From Rhodoplanes sp. Z2-YC6860 (GTDB taxonomy: Bacteria; Pseudomonadota; Alphaproteobacteria; Rhizobiales; Xanthobacteraceae), in NCBI RefSeq assembly GCF_001579845.1, contig NZ_CP007440.1:7090029-7154028 (forward strand): DNA of 64,000 nt, given 5' to 3'. The notes beneath the pieces were generated by a model, which searched no databases, was not told where the DNA came from, and was given only the letters and a program-made list of their open reading frames with translations. Each line of letters opens with the position of its first letter. The stretch's first letter is position 1. Shown piece after piece: positions 8,814 through 17,804 of the stretch. Both the position numbers and the translations under genes were made by a program.

Positions 8814-9806
8814 TCAGATATAGAGGCTCGCCATCTGCGCCTCGGGATAACGCGTGCCCTTCACGGCATCGGGGGGCACCGCGCTTGCGATCTCGGCCAG
8901 ATCCGCGTCGGTGAGTTTCACGCTGAGCGCTCCGATGTTCTCCATCATGCGCTTCTTCTGCTTGGTGCCCGGGATCGGCACGACATCCGGCCCCTGTGCC
9001 AGCACCCAGGCGAGCGCGAGCTGCGCGGGCGTGCAGTTTTTCTTCTTGGCGATGGCCTCGACCTTCTGTGTCAGCGCGCGGTTGTGAGCGAGGTTGTCGC
9101 CAGAATAGCGCGGCTGGCGTTTGCGGGTGTCGCCCTCGGCGAGCGTCGCCGGATCGGCAATGTCGGAGGTGAGCAATCCACGGCCAAGCGGCGCGTAGGC
9201 GACGAAGGAAATGCCAAGCCCTCGTGTGGTGTTGCGCGTGTCGTCGGCCTGATCCCGATAGAGCAGCGAGAACTCGTTCTGCACCGCGGTGATCGGATGC
9301 ACCTTGTGGGCGCGCGCGATGGTCTTGGGCGAGGCTTCGCTCAAGCCCAGCGCTCGGACCTTGCCCTGCTGCACGAGTTTCGCCATGGCCCCGACGGTGT
9401 CCTCGATAGGCACGGTCGGGTCGATGCGGTGCGCGTAATAGAGGTCGATCACGTCGACGCCGAGCCGCTTCAGGCTCGCCTCGCAGGAGTTCACGACGAA
9501 CTCCGGACGGCCGTCGGCAAATTTACCGCCGGCCCCGCCGAGATTGCCGAACTTGGTGGCGATCACCAGCCCGCTGCGTTTGCCCTTCAGCGCATTGCCG
9601 AGCAGCGTCTCGTTGTGCCCCTTGCCGTAGGCGTCGGAGGAATCGAAGAAGGTGATCCCGGCCTCGATGGCCTCATGAATCTGCGTGGTGCTGGCGGCAT
9701 CGTCGGACGGTCCGTAAGTGCCGGAGAATGACATGCAGCCGAGGCCCACGGCCGAGACTTCGATGCCAGTCTTGCCGAGCGTCCGCTTGGGCAATGATTG
9801 AGCCAC
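8814..9806 (-). CDS. Aldo/keto reductase
   Basis: NADPH-dependent oxidoreductase of 330 residues with a TIM-barrel fold. The catalytic tetrad is visible as D55, Y60 (SSDAYGKG), K85 (VIATKFG) and H126 (YYAHRID). A C-terminal VPIPGTKQKKRM segment matches the cofactor-binding region. The start is a GTG at 9804-9806, supported by AGGAGG six to eleven bases upstream. Sequence resembles the YhdN/AKR13-like group that reduces aldehydes and ketones; the physiological substrate cannot be told. It stands alone on the minus strand between a convergent Bug receptor and a repeat-bearing intergenic region. Confidence 0.9.
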   Translation of the reverse strand: MAQSLPKRTLGKTGIEVSAVGLGCMSFSGTYGPSDDAASTTQIHEAIEAGITFFDSSDAYGKGHNETLLGNALKGKRSGLVIATKFGNLGGAGGKFADGRPEFVVNSCEASLKRLGVDVIDLYYAHRIDPTVPIEDTVGAMAKLVQQGKVRALGLSEASPKTIARAHKVHPITAVQNEFSLLYRDQADDTRNTTRGLGISFVAYAPLGRGLLTSDIADPATLAEGDTRKRQPRYSGDNLAHNRALTQKVEAIAKKKNCTPAQLALAWVLAQGPDVVPIPGTKQKKRMMENIGALSVKLTDADLAEIASAVPPDAVKGTRYPEAQMASLYI

Positions 9807-9880
9807 GGTGTCCTCCTACGTTTTCGAGATTTGGCGGGACGATAGACCGGCTGATGGCAAACCGCCAACCCAAAACCGGC

Positions 9881-10012
9881 GTCATTCCGGGGCGCGAGCG
9901 CAAGCGAGCGAACCCGGAATCCAGATGAGCGATTTGACTGGATTCCGGGTTCGCGCGCACAGCGCGTCGAAGACGCGCGTAAACGCGCTGGTGAGGCGCG
10001 CCCCGGAATGAC
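9881..10012. repeat. REP-like palindromic repeat, copy 1
   Basis: A 132-bp element with perfect 16-bp outer inverted repeats (GTCATTCCGGGGCGCG at 9881-9896 and its complement at 9997-10012). It has a perfect 16-bp inner pair (CGAACCCGGAATCCAG at 9909-9924; complement at 9938-9953). A second family member is at 18976-19079. The element fills most of the gap between the aldo/keto reductase start and the deacetylase stop. Confidence 0.85.
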
Positions 10013-10032
10013 AGCCGCGCTACTTCAGCCCC

Positions 10033-10932
10033 TCACCCGGAGATGGTACCGGGCGGCAGCGTGTAACAGAAGTCCGCCACGGCGCCCGGCGTGGTCCACC
10101 ACACCCGGTCGCGTTTGGCATGCTCCACGCAGTGCTTCAGCGCCCCGCGCAACGCCGGCAGCCGGAACGGCTGTCCCACCACGAAGGGATGCAGCGAGAT
10201 CGTCATCACCAACGGCTGCGCCGTGCATTGCTCGATCATCTCGTCGAACTGATCGACGATCATATCGGCGAACTGCTGGGCGGAGTTCTCGCGGTGAATG
10301 ATCGAAGCCGAGTCATTGAGCTCCGCCGGATAGGGCACCGACAGGATCGGCCCGGAGCGGGTCTTGAGCCAGAACGGCTGATCGTCCGCCGGCCAGTCCA
10401 TGACGTATTTGTAGCCGGCCTCCTTGAGCAGATCGATGGTCACGGTGCTCTCGGCCGCAGCCGGGCCCATCCAGCCTTTCGGCGGCTTGCCCTCGCGCCT
10501 GGTCATCTCCTGCGTCACATCGTCGATCAGCCGCTTCTCGTCGAGCTCCCAGAGATCGTTCTGCCGCTCCGCGTTGGTGCGGCCGTGGCCGACCACCTCG
10601 TCGCCGCGCGCCCTGATTTTGTCGGTGATCTGCGGATAATACTCGTAGAGCAGTGAATTGATGTTGTGCGCGGCCGGCAGCTTGAACTGTTCGAACATGT
10701 CGAACAGCCGCCAAATGCCGACGCGGTTACCGTAGTCACGCCAGGAGTAATTGCGCTGCTGCTGCGGCTCGCCCTTCTTGGCCGGATCCCAACCGGTGCC
10801 CTTGCGGTAGGCGTAGACCTCGATGTTGGTCGTGGTGCAGAACGCGAGCCGCTTGCCGCCCGGCCAGGAATAGTCCTTGCGTTCGCCGATCGGGATGTAG
10901 TCGTAACGATTGTGCTTGGGCAGGGTCAGCAT
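10033..10932 (-). CDS. Polysaccharide-deacetylase-fold hydrolase (PuuE/NodB-like)
   Basis: Cytoplasmic-looking protein of 299 residues without signal peptide. It resembles the PuuE-type allantoinase and cyclic-imide hydrolase branch of the NodB-fold family: an opening RLAFCTTTNIE strand, a GDEVVGHGRTNA histidine block, a WMGPAAAEST block and a late MTISLHPFVVGQP histidine motif. The ATG at 10930-10932 is preceded by GGAGG. It lies 25 bases downstream of a Bug receptor gene on the same strand, so the pair probably forms an operon in which the receptor supplies the substrate. The usual Asp of the first NodB motif is not obvious, so the exact chemistry is uncertain. Confidence 0.8.
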   Translation of the reverse strand: MLTLPKHNRYDYIPIGERKDYSWPGGKRLAFCTTTNIEVYAYRKGTGWDPAKKGEPQQQRNYSWRDYGNRVGIWRLFDMFEQFKLPAAHNINSLLYEYYPQITDKIRARGDEVVGHGRTNAERQNDLWELDEKRLIDDVTQEMTRREGKPPKGWMGPAAAESTVTIDLLKEAGYKYVMDWPADDQPFWLKTRSGPILSVPYPAELNDSASIIHRENSAQQFADMIVDQFDEMIEQCTAQPLVMTISLHPFVVGQPFRLPALRGALKHCVEHAKRDRVWWTTPGAVADFCYTLPPGTISG

Positions 10933-10957
10933 TGAAACACCTCCGGCTGGAGGCGGA

Positions 10958-11956
10958 TCATTCAACGCTGATCTTGGCCTCTGCAACAAATTTCTTCCAC
11001 TTCGCCGACTCGGTCTTGATCATTTCTGCCATGTCCGCGGTGCTGCCCGCGATCGAGCGGAAATAATTCGGCTGGAGCACGCGCTGCTGGAAGCCCGGGT
11101 CTGCCGCCATCCGGCGCATTTCGGCGTTGAGCTTGTCGATGATCGGCTTCGGCGTCCCCGCCCTGGCGAACAGGCCGTGCCAGGCGGTGCCCTCGAAGCC
11201 TGGAATGGTCTCGGCCATGGTCGGGATGTCCGGCAAGACCGGCAACCGCTGCAGCGACAACGTCGCTAGGATCTTGACCTTGCCCTCTCGATAGAGCGGC
11301 AGCGCCTGTCCTAGACTGATGAAGGTCGCATTGACGTGGCCGGCCGCGACGTCGGTCAGCATCGGCGCCGCGCCACGATACGACACCGTGTTGAACTTCG
11401 TCCCCGGCACCATCAGCTGCAGCATTTCCGCGAACATCGCCGGCGGGGTGCCGGGCCCGAACGACGCGACCGTCACGCCGCCGGGCTTCTCCTTCGCCAG
11501 CGCCAGAAACTCCGCGACATTGTTGGCCGGCACCGACGGGTGCACCAGCAGCACCTGATCGACCTTGGTGATCGCACTGATTGGCGCCAGGTCCTTGTCC
11601 GGATCGTAGGACAGCTTGCCGGCGTAGAGATGCGGATTGAGCACGACCGCGCCTTCCTGCAGGACGATGAGGTTATAGCCGTCGGCCGGCTGCGACAGCA
11701 GGAAGTTGATGCCGATCTGGAAATTGCCGCCGGCCTTGTTTTCGACGACCGCCTGCTGATGGAACGTCTCCGACAGGTGCTGCGCCACCGCACGCGCCAC
11801 CAGATCGGAGATGCCGCCGGGCGCGACCGGCGAGATGATGCGGACCAACCCATTGGGATAATCGCTTTCGGGCTGCGCCTGGGCCGGAGCGGCCGCGAAG
11901 GCCAGCCATGCCGAAGCCAGCAAGAAAGAGACACTGCGAGCTGTTCTCTGAAGCAT
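10958..11956 (-). CDS. Bug/TctC-type periplasmic receptor
   Basis: Solute receptor of about 332 residues with a clear Sec signal peptide (MLQRTARSVSFLLASAWLAF, cleavage after APAQAQ) and the family sequence YPNGLVRIISPVAPGGISD. A GAGSNAM-like loop is replaced by NKAGGNFQIG, as in many Bug proteins. Two starts are possible: ATG at 11956, preceded by CAGGTG at good spacing, and ATG at 11974. I prefer 11956. It is followed by the deacetylase gene and is divergent from another Bug receptor gene at 12139. No TctA/TctB membrane genes are near. Confidence 0.85.
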   Translation of the reverse strand: MLQRTARSVSFLLASAWLAFAAAPAQAQPESDYPNGLVRIISPVAPGGISDLVARAVAQHLSETFHQQAVVENKAGGNFQIGINFLLSQPADGYNLIVLQEGAVVLNPHLYAGKLSYDPDKDLAPISAITKVDQVLLVHPSVPANNVAEFLALAKEKPGGVTVASFGPGTPPAMFAEMLQLMVPGTKFNTVSYRGAAPMLTDVAAGHVNATFISLGQALPLYREGKVKILATLSLQRLPVLPDIPTMAETIPGFEGTAWHGLFARAGTPKPIIDKLNAEMRRMAADPGFQQRVLQPNYFRSIAGSTADMAEMIKTESAKWKKFVAEAKISVE

Positions 11957-12138
11957 GATCCGCACCTGTTTCATGTTCGGCGGTCGACTGGCCGCCTCCA
12001 CAGGCTTGCATTGCAAACAGCCTGCCAAGCTCCGGGCACCACGGGCGCGCAATCTCGCCGTGACAAAAAAGGTCGGCGACGCCCGTGCCGGAACGCGCTA
12101 GCCTCCCGCACAAGAAGACTATCAAACGGGAGGATTGG

Positions 12139-13110
12139 ATGAAGCTGTTTTCAGCCGCTGTCGCCATCGCATTGCTTGCGGCCGTTGCGCCTGCGCACGC
12201 GCAGTCCTATCCGACGCGCCCGGTCACCGTCATCGTGCCCTATCCGGCAGGCGGTCCGACCGATCAGGTGGCGCGGCAGATCGCGACCAAGATGGGCGAC
12301 AAGCTCGGCCAGAATTTCGTGGTCGAGAACGTATCCGGTGGCGGCACCAACATCGCGGGCCATCGCGTCGCGCGCTCGGCGCCTGACGGCTATACGCTGT
12401 TCGTCCATAATCTGCAGTTCTCGGCGAACGTCTCGCTCTACAAGTCGCTGCCGTTCGACACCGAGAAGGACTTCCTACCGATCGCCATGCTCAATTCCAA
12501 TCCGCTGGTGCTGGTCGGGCGCAAGACGCTTCCCGCCAACACGCTGCCGGAGCTGGTCGCCTGGATGAAGAAGAACCAGGCGCGGATGGGGCACCCTGGC
12601 GTCGGCTCGACCGGCCATCTCGCTACCGCGCTGCTCGCTCAGGCGCTTGGCGTCGAGGTCACGCAGGTGCCCTATCGCGGCGCTGCTCCGATGCTGCAGG
12701 ACACGCTCGGCGGTCATATCGACCTGTTTTTTGCAACACCCCAGCAGGTGGTCGGCCAGGTCGCGTCCGGCGAGGTGAAGGCATTCGGCATCACCTCAAA
12801 GGCGCCCTCGCCGCAGTTCCCCGGGGTGGTGAGCTTCGCGCAGGCTTACGGGCCGAAGCTCCAGATCGATTTCTGGCAGATCCTGCTTGGGCCGGCGGGC
12901 CTGCCGAAGCCTGTGATCGCAACGATCGACAGCGCGGCTCAGGAAGCCATGGCCGATCCGGAAATCATCAAGGCCTGGGCCGCGAGCGGCATGGAGCCGT
13001 ATGCGAAAGAGCTGCAGACGCCCGATGGCGCGGCCAAGTATCTGCACGGCGAGATCGAACGCTGGGGCCAGGTCGTGCGCGACAACAAGATCGAAGCGCC
13101 GGGGAACTGA
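12139..13110 (+). CDS. Bug/TctC-type periplasmic receptor
   Basis: Solute receptor of 323 residues. The signal peptide MKLFSAAVAIALLAAVAPAH ends at AHAQS, and the mature protein opens YPTRPVTVIVPYPAGGPTD, the classic Bug N-terminus. ENVSGGGTNIAG and TQVPYRGAAPMLQD follow as expected. The ATG at 12139 is preceded by GGGAGGA. It is convergent with the LigI-like amidohydrolase gene with only two bases between the stops. The adjacency suggests, but does not prove, that the receptor captures that enzyme's substrate or product. Confidence 0.87.
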   Translation: MKLFSAAVAIALLAAVAPAHAQSYPTRPVTVIVPYPAGGPTDQVARQIATKMGDKLGQNFVVENVSGGGTNIAGHRVARSAPDGYTLFVHNLQFSANVSLYKSLPFDTEKDFLPIAMLNSNPLVLVGRKTLPANTLPELVAWMKKNQARMGHPGVGSTGHLATALLAQALGVEVTQVPYRGAAPMLQDTLGGHIDLFFATPQQVVGQVASGEVKAFGITSKAPSPQFPGVVSFAQAYGPKLQIDFWQILLGPAGLPKPVIATIDSAAQEAMADPEIIKAWAASGMEPYAKELQTPDGAAKYLHGEIERWGQVVRDNKIEAPGN

Positions 13111-13112
13111 GT

Positions 13113-14048
13113 CTAAAATTCGTAGAGCCGCGCCGGATTGTCGACGAGGATCTTCTTGCGCACTGCTGCGTCCGGCGCCCAGGTGGGCAGCAGATTGAAC
13201 ACCAGCCCATCGTCGACCTGCCACAACGGCGATACCGTCGAGGCACTGCCACCCACCGAATTCGGATGCGGCCAGTTGGTGCCCCACAGGATGCGGTCGA
13301 TCAGCATCTGGGCGAGCGGCGTGAAGTAGGCATAGTTCTGGCGCGGACCCGCGGTGACCGAAATCTTGACGTAGGCCTTGCCGGATTTCACGAGAGACAC
13401 GAGGTCGGAGAATCCGGGCTGCGCCACGCCGAGCTCTTCGTTCGCGTTGCCGTAGTGGTCGAACACCAGCGTCACCGGCGAAGCGGCGAGCGTGTCCTTC
13501 ATCGCCGCGATCACCGGCAGCGTCGTGTTGAGCTGGATATGCCAGTTGCGGGTTTTCACGCGATCCGCGGCACGGACGAAGCTTTCGGTCGCAACCTTGG
13601 GATCGTTGATGCCGGCCGTCGAGAGGTTGAGGCGGATGCCCTTGAATCCCAGCGAAGCAAGCCGGTCCAATTCCGCATCCGTGGTCTTGTCGTCGATCAC
13701 CGCAACGCCGCGGGCATCCTTGCCGCGTGCCGCCATGCCGTAGATCGTCGCCGAATTGTCCGGGCCATAGACGCTCGGCGTCACGATCACCACGCGCTGG
13801 ATGTTGAGCGCCTTGTGCAACGCGCTCATTTCTTCCGGCAGCGCCATCTCGGGCGTGTATGTGCGCTTAGCAAACCACGGAAATTTGGCAGGATCGCCGT
13901 GAATGTGCGTGTGGCAATCGCACGCGCCCGCAGGGATTTCGAAATTGATCCTGGTGGCTGGCTGCGATGCCGCGGCGTGGCTGATGCGTTGTTCAATCAT
14001 CAAGCCTACCGCGGCTGCGCCGACCACGAATTCGCGACGCCCAATCAT
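13113..14048 (-). CDS. Tat-exported amidohydrolase-2 family protein, LigI-like
   Basis: Metal-type hydrolase of 311 residues resembling 2-pyrone-4,6-dicarboxylate lactonase (LigI). A twin-arginine leader (GRREFVVGAAAVGL) implies export to the periplasm, unusual for LigI. The N-terminal strand has the HxH motif in CDCHTHIHGDPAKFPW. Later blocks are FKGIRLNLS and FDHYGN. At the last barrel strand the sequence reads ILWGTNWPHPN, where amidohydrolases normally have Asp (GTDWPHPN); the codon is AAC (13275-13277 read on the minus strand). The ATG at 14046-14048 is preceded by GGGAGG. Loss of that Asp may mean altered chemistry or a binding role. Confidence 0.8.
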   Translation of the reverse strand: MIGRREFVVGAAAVGLMIEQRISHAAASQPATRINFEIPAGACDCHTHIHGDPAKFPWFAKRTYTPEMALPEEMSALHKALNIQRVVIVTPSVYGPDNSATIYGMAARGKDARGVAVIDDKTTDAELDRLASLGFKGIRLNLSTAGINDPKVATESFVRAADRVKTRNWHIQLNTTLPVIAAMKDTLAASPVTLVFDHYGNANEELGVAQPGFSDLVSLVKSGKAYVKISVTAGPRQNYAYFTPLAQMLIDRILWGTNWPHPNSVGGSASTVSPLWQVDDGLVFNLLPTWAPDAAVRKKILVDNPARLYEF

Positions 14049-14188
14049 GGGCCCCTCCCTTGTTGAAGGCATGTCGTTGCCGGAGGGGCCGCCGGACGTA
14101 AAACGAAATCCGGCGTGCTCCGGAGTTGCCGTTCGACCAGGAGGCTATCGCAAACTTCAGTCCGTGCGAATGGGCGTGGTGTGCAGCC

Positions 14189-14914
14189 TCACTTCGCCGC
14201 CGGCTGCCCGGTCACGGCACCGGACGGCTCGGCGCTGAGCCAGCGGTATAAGAATCCGCCGGCTGCGCCGCCGAGCAGCGGCACAACCCAGAACACCCAG
14301 AGCTGCGCCAGCGCCCAGCCGCCCACGAACAGCGCCGGTCCGGTGCTGCGCGCCGGGTTCACCGAAGTGTTCGTCACCGGAATGCTGATGAGGTGGATGA
14401 GCGTCAACGCGAGGCCGATGGCGATCGGCGCAAATCCCGCCGGTGCCCTGCCATGCGTCGAACCCATGATGACGAACAGGAACATTATCGTGAGCACGAA
14501 CTCCGCGACGATGCAGGCGCCGAGTCCGTACTTGCCAGGCGAGTGATCGCCGTAGCCGTTGGCGGCGAAGCCCTTGGCGAGGCTGAAGTCCGACGCGCCG
14601 CTCGCGATCACATAGAGCACCGCAGCCGCGATCACGGCGCCGATGACTTGCGCGATGATGTAGGGCACCACGTCGCCCGCCGGAAAACGGCCGCCGGCCG
14701 CAAGCCCGACCGTCACCGCCGGATTGAGATGGCAGCCGGAGATATGCCCGATGCTGTAGGCCATCGTCAGCACGGTCAGACCGAAGGCCAGCGAGACGCC
14801 GACCAGACCGATGCCGACCTGCGGAAAGCCTGCCGCAATGACGGCGCTGCCGCACCCGCCGAATGTCAGCCAGAATGTCCCGATGGCTTCGGCCGCAAGC
14901 TTCTTCATATCCAT
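14189..14914 (-). CDS. aqpZ: Aquaporin Z
   Basis: Six-helix water channel of 241 residues. Both pore loops are intact: HLNPAVTVG (NPA at residues 64-66) and [11 protein letters not shown]. The block [20 protein letters not shown] matches E. coli AqpZ as I remember it, including the His, Thr and Arg of the narrow water-selective filter. This argues for water rather than glycerol transport. The ATG at 14912-14914 is preceded by GGGAGGG at six bases; a second ATG two codons later is less well placed. An A+T-rich stretch with a TTAAA-TAC-TTTAA palindrome (14934-14946) lies just upstream and probably contains the promoter. Confidence 0.93.
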   Translation of the reverse strand: MDMKKLAAEAIGTFWLTFGGCGSAVIAAGFPQVGIGLVGVSLAFGLTVLTMAYSIGHISGCHLNPAVTVGLAAGGRFPAGDVVPYIIAQVIGAVIAAAVLYVIASGASDFSLAKGFAANGYGDHSPGKYGLGACIVAEFVLTIMFLFVIMGSTHGRAPAGFAPIAIGLALTLIHLISIPVTNTSVNPARSTGPALFVGGWALAQLWVFWVVPLLGGAAGGFLYRWLSAEPSGAVTGQPAAK

Positions 14915-14933
14915 GGCGCCCTCCCCGCTCCTA

Positions 14934-14946
14934 TTAAATACTTTAA
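14934..14946. promoter_or_regulatory. A+T-rich palindrome in the aqpZ promoter region
   Basis: TTAAA-TAC-TTTAA, about 20 bases upstream of the aqpZ start, inside the only A+T-rich patch of this neighbourhood. It may be part of the promoter or an operator. No -35/-10 pair could be assigned with confidence. Confidence 0.3.
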
Positions 14947-15021
14947 ACGCACAAATATTGGACAGGCGGGAACGGCAGATCAAGTTGGACCGCGGCCTAA
15001 TGCCAAGCCCGTAAACACAAA

Positions 15022-16893
15022 CTAGACCTGTGTTTCCCGGCTCTGAGCGGCAAGTCGGATCGAGGCATTGACAGCGCCGAAGCCCTTGTAGCCGCGGCGT
15101 TCGACGATTTCGAAGAAGAACAGGTCGCCGAAACTCTTGGTGTAGGCCTGGAAATACTCCCCGGCGTCATCGCGGTCGTAGAGCACGCCGTGCTGACGCA
15201 ACACGTCGAGCTGCTCGGCCGGCAGATCGGAGCGGGCTTCAAGATCGTCGTAATAGTTTTCCGGAATCGACAGCAACTCGACGCCGTTGGCGCGAAGCTT
15301 CTTGACGGTCGCGACAATGTTGTCGGTCGCAAGCGCGATATGCTGTACGCCCGAGCCGACGTAATTGGTGAGGAAGCGCGACGACAGCGTCTGCTGGCTT
15401 TGCGAGGCGTTCAGCGCGATGCGGAGCTTGCCATCCGCGGTCTGCACCACCTGGCTGCGCACGATGCCACCCGGATCGATCACATCGAGCTGCGGCGTCT
15501 TGGTGACATCGAGCAGCGAATTGTAGAACAGGAGCCAGGTCAGCATCTCCTCGTACTGCATCGACTGCGAAATATGGTCGATCGATGTGAGACCGGCGTC
15601 GCCGTTCGCTTGAGCCTGTTTCGGCGTATTGAAATCGATGTCCCAGAGCTGGCCCAGCTGCGTTTTCGGATCGACGAAATACAGCAGGCTCCCGCCAAGC
15701 CCCCGCACTGCGGGAATTTCGAGCTCGCCCGGACCGACCGCCTGGCGGAACGGCGTGTCGCGAAGCTTCTCGGCGCGGTCGAGCGTCGCCGACGCGTCGT
15801 CGACCTTGAGGCACATTGCGCAGACCGAAGGCCCATGCGCGAGCTGGTGCGAATGCGCGAAGCCCTCCTTGTCGCTGTTCAGCACCAGGTTGATCGAACC
15901 TTGCGACCAGCGTGTCACCGCCTTGGATTTGTGCTCGCCGACCTTGCGAAAGCCCAAGCCCGCGAACAAGCGCGACAGTTTCGCTGCGTCGTGATCGTCG
16001 GCGGCGAACTCCAGAAACTCGACGCCGAGGCACTTCGCGCGCGGCGGGATCTGCGGTGCCTCCTTGGCGAGCGCACCGCTGGCGCCGCGCATCTGATCCA
16101 TCAGATAGACCAGCGAGCGCTGGCCATCGACCGCGACGCTGCGCGGCGAGCCCGCGCGGAACTGATCGTTGAAGATTTCCAACGACAGCAAGCCGCTGTA
16201 ACCGGTCGCCGACACCGCATCCATGAACTCGGTCAGCGGAAAATCGCCCTGGCCGGGGAAGCAGCGGAAATGCCGACTCCAGCTCATCACATCCATGTCG
16301 AGCCAGGGCGCGTCGGCGAGCTGCACCAGCACGATGCGATCGCCCGGAATCGAGCGGATCGCCTTGAGGTCGGTCTTGCGCGAAAAGATATGGAAGCTGT
16401 CGAGCGTCAGTCCGATCGCCGGATGGTCGGCGCGGCGCACCACCTCCCATGAATCGCGGTAATCGCTGACGTGGCGGCCCCAGGCCAGCGCTTCGTAGCC
16501 CACCTTGATACCGCGCTTCTGCGCACGCTCGCCGAGCTCGTGGAAATCGGCCGCGGCGCGGTCGACGCCGGCAAGCGAGTCCGGCGCCACGTTGCTGCAG
16601 ATCATCAGGAGATTGCAGCCAAGCTCGCCCATCAAGTCGAACTTGCGCTCGGCGCGGGCGAAAGTCCGGCTCCGCTGCGGCTCGGGCATGCCCTCGAAAT
16701 CGCGGAACGGCTGGAACGTGACGATTTTTAGCCCCAGCGAGGCCACCATGCGGGCGACGTCTTTCGGCGTGCCGTTGAAAGACAGCAGATCGCTTTCGAA
16801 GATCTCGACGCCGGTGAAACCCGCAGCCGCGATCGCCTCCAGCTTCTCGGCGAGCCCGCCGCTGAGCGATACCGTTGCGATCGAAGTCTGCAT
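15022..16893 (-). CDS. quiC: 3-dehydroshikimate dehydratase fused to an HPPD-like domain (QuiC type)
   Basis: Two-part protein of 623 residues. Residues 1 to about 270 form a sugar-isomerase-like TIM barrel. It carries candidate metal ligands E134 ([10 protein letters not shown]), D165 (LTLDSFH), Q191 (LVQLADAP) and E239 (LSLEIFND), at positions that match the Pseudomonas putida QuiC1 quartet as I recall it. Residues about 290-600 are two VOC-type modules resembling 4-hydroxyphenylpyruvate dioxygenase ([24 protein letters not shown]). The dehydratase converts 3-dehydroshikimate to protocatechuate, linking quinate/shikimate use to aromatic catabolism. The ATG at 16891-16893 follows an AGAGG. 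The HPPD-like half has no firm function in this family. Confidence 0.9.
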   Translation of the reverse strand: MQTSIATVSLSGGLAEKLEAIAAAGFTGVEIFESDLLSFNGTPKDVARMVASLGLKIVTFQPFRDFEGMPEPQRSRTFARAERKFDLMGELGCNLLMICSNVAPDSLAGVDRAAADFHELGERAQKRGIKVGYEALAWGRHVSDYRDSWEVVRRADHPAIGLTLDSFHIFSRKTDLKAIRSIPGDRIVLVQLADAPWLDMDVMSWSRHFRCFPGQGDFPLTEFMDAVSATGYSGLLSLEIFNDQFRAGSPRSVAVDGQRSLVYLMDQMRGASGALAKEAPQIPPRAKCLGVEFLEFAADDHDAAKLSRLFAGLGFRKVGEHKSKAVTRWSQGSINLVLNSDKEGFAHSHQLAHGPSVCAMCLKVDDASATLDRAEKLRDTPFRQAVGPGELEIPAVRGLGGSLLYFVDPKTQLGQLWDIDFNTPKQAQANGDAGLTSIDHISQSMQYEEMLTWLLFYNSLLDVTKTPQLDVIDPGGIVRSQVVQTADGKLRIALNASQSQQTLSSRFLTNYVGSGVQHIALATDNIVATVKKLRANGVELLSIPENYYDDLEARSDLPAEQLDVLRQHGVLYDRDDAGEYFQAYTKSFGDLFFFEIVERRGYKGFGAVNASIRLAAQSRETQV

Positions 16894-17006
16894 TGCGAGC
16901 CTCTGATTGGACGGCCCAACTTTACATGCGATTTTGACAGTTCCGGGATGCCAACCGCGTTACCGGCTTCATTTCCCCATCTGATCGCGTAATCTAGCCG
17001 AGCCGG

Positions 17007-17804
17007 ATGTTCCCCATGACAGAACCTGTAACGACCAGAATCTCCGTCCGCGGCTGCAGCATCGCGCTGATGCGCGGCGGTGCGGGACGTCCGCTGTTGT
17101 TTCTGCACGGCGGTGGCGGCGCGGGCTGGCCGCCGTTCATGACGGACCTTGCCGCGCGCCACGATGTGCTGGCGCCCGAGCATCCAGGGTTTGGCGCGTC
17201 CGACACGCCGGACTGGCTCGACAACATCGCGGACCTCGCCCGCTTCTATCTCGATCTCATCGACCAGCTCGATCTGCACCACGTCGATCTGGTCGGCCAT
17301 TCGCTCGGCGGCTGGATCGCGGCCGAGCTTGCGGCGCGCAACACGCGCCGGCTCGGCTCGCTGACGCTCATTGGATCGGCCGGCATTCATGTGCCGGGCG
17401 TGCCGCAAGTCGATACGTTCCTGGTCAACGACGAGCAATTGATCCGCAGCATGTTCGACAGCCCGAAGCTGATCGAGACGATGCTGGCGCAAGCCAAGCG
17501 GCCCGAGCTCGAGGACGTCATCCTGAAGAACCGCACCACCACGGCGAAACTCGTCTGGCAGCCGCGCGGCTACGATCCCCATCTCGCCAAATGGCTGCAC
17601 CGGATCGACGTGCCGACGCATCTCATCTGGGGCGCGAACGACCGCATTTATCCGAAGGAGTATGCGTCCGCGTTCCAGCGCCTGATCCCGGGTTCGAGTG
17701 TCACGCTCATCCCGGACAGCGGGCACGTGCCGCAGGTCGAGCAGCGCGCGGCCTTCGTTGCCGCGCTCGAAGGCTTCCTCGCAGCGAAGAGGGCCGCCGC
17801 ATGA
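17007..17804 (+). CDS. Alpha/beta hydrolase
   Basis: Serine hydrolase of 265 residues with a complete triad: S99 in GHSLGG, D212 in WGANDRI and H240 in DSGHVPQ. The oxyanion loop is LFLHGGGG. It is similar to meta-cleavage product hydrolases and small esterases. There is no signal peptide. Starts at 17007 and 17016 are both ATG with weak ribosome-binding sites; I kept the first. Its stop overlaps the start of the flavin monooxygenase gene by four bases (ATGA), so the two are translationally coupled and probably act in one pathway, oxygenation followed by hydrolysis. Confidence 0.88.
   Translation: MFPMTEPVTTRISVRGCSIALMRGGAGRPLLFLHGGGGAGWPPFMTDLAARHDVLAPEHPGFGASDTPDWLDNIADLARFYLDLIDQLDLHHVDLVGHSLGGWIAAELAARNTRRLGSLTLIGSAGIHVPGVPQVDTFLVNDEQLIRSMFDSPKLIETMLAQAKRPELEDVILKNRTTTAKLVWQPRGYDPHLAKWLHRIDVPTHLIWGANDRIYPKEYASAFQRLIPGSSVTLIPDSGHVPQVEQRAAFVAALEGFLAAKRAAA

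Noticed and set aside
12006-12016. TTGCA-T-TGCAA palindrome between two divergent Bug genes
   Set aside because: Arms of five bases are expected by chance at this length; no second site or promoter alignment supports it.
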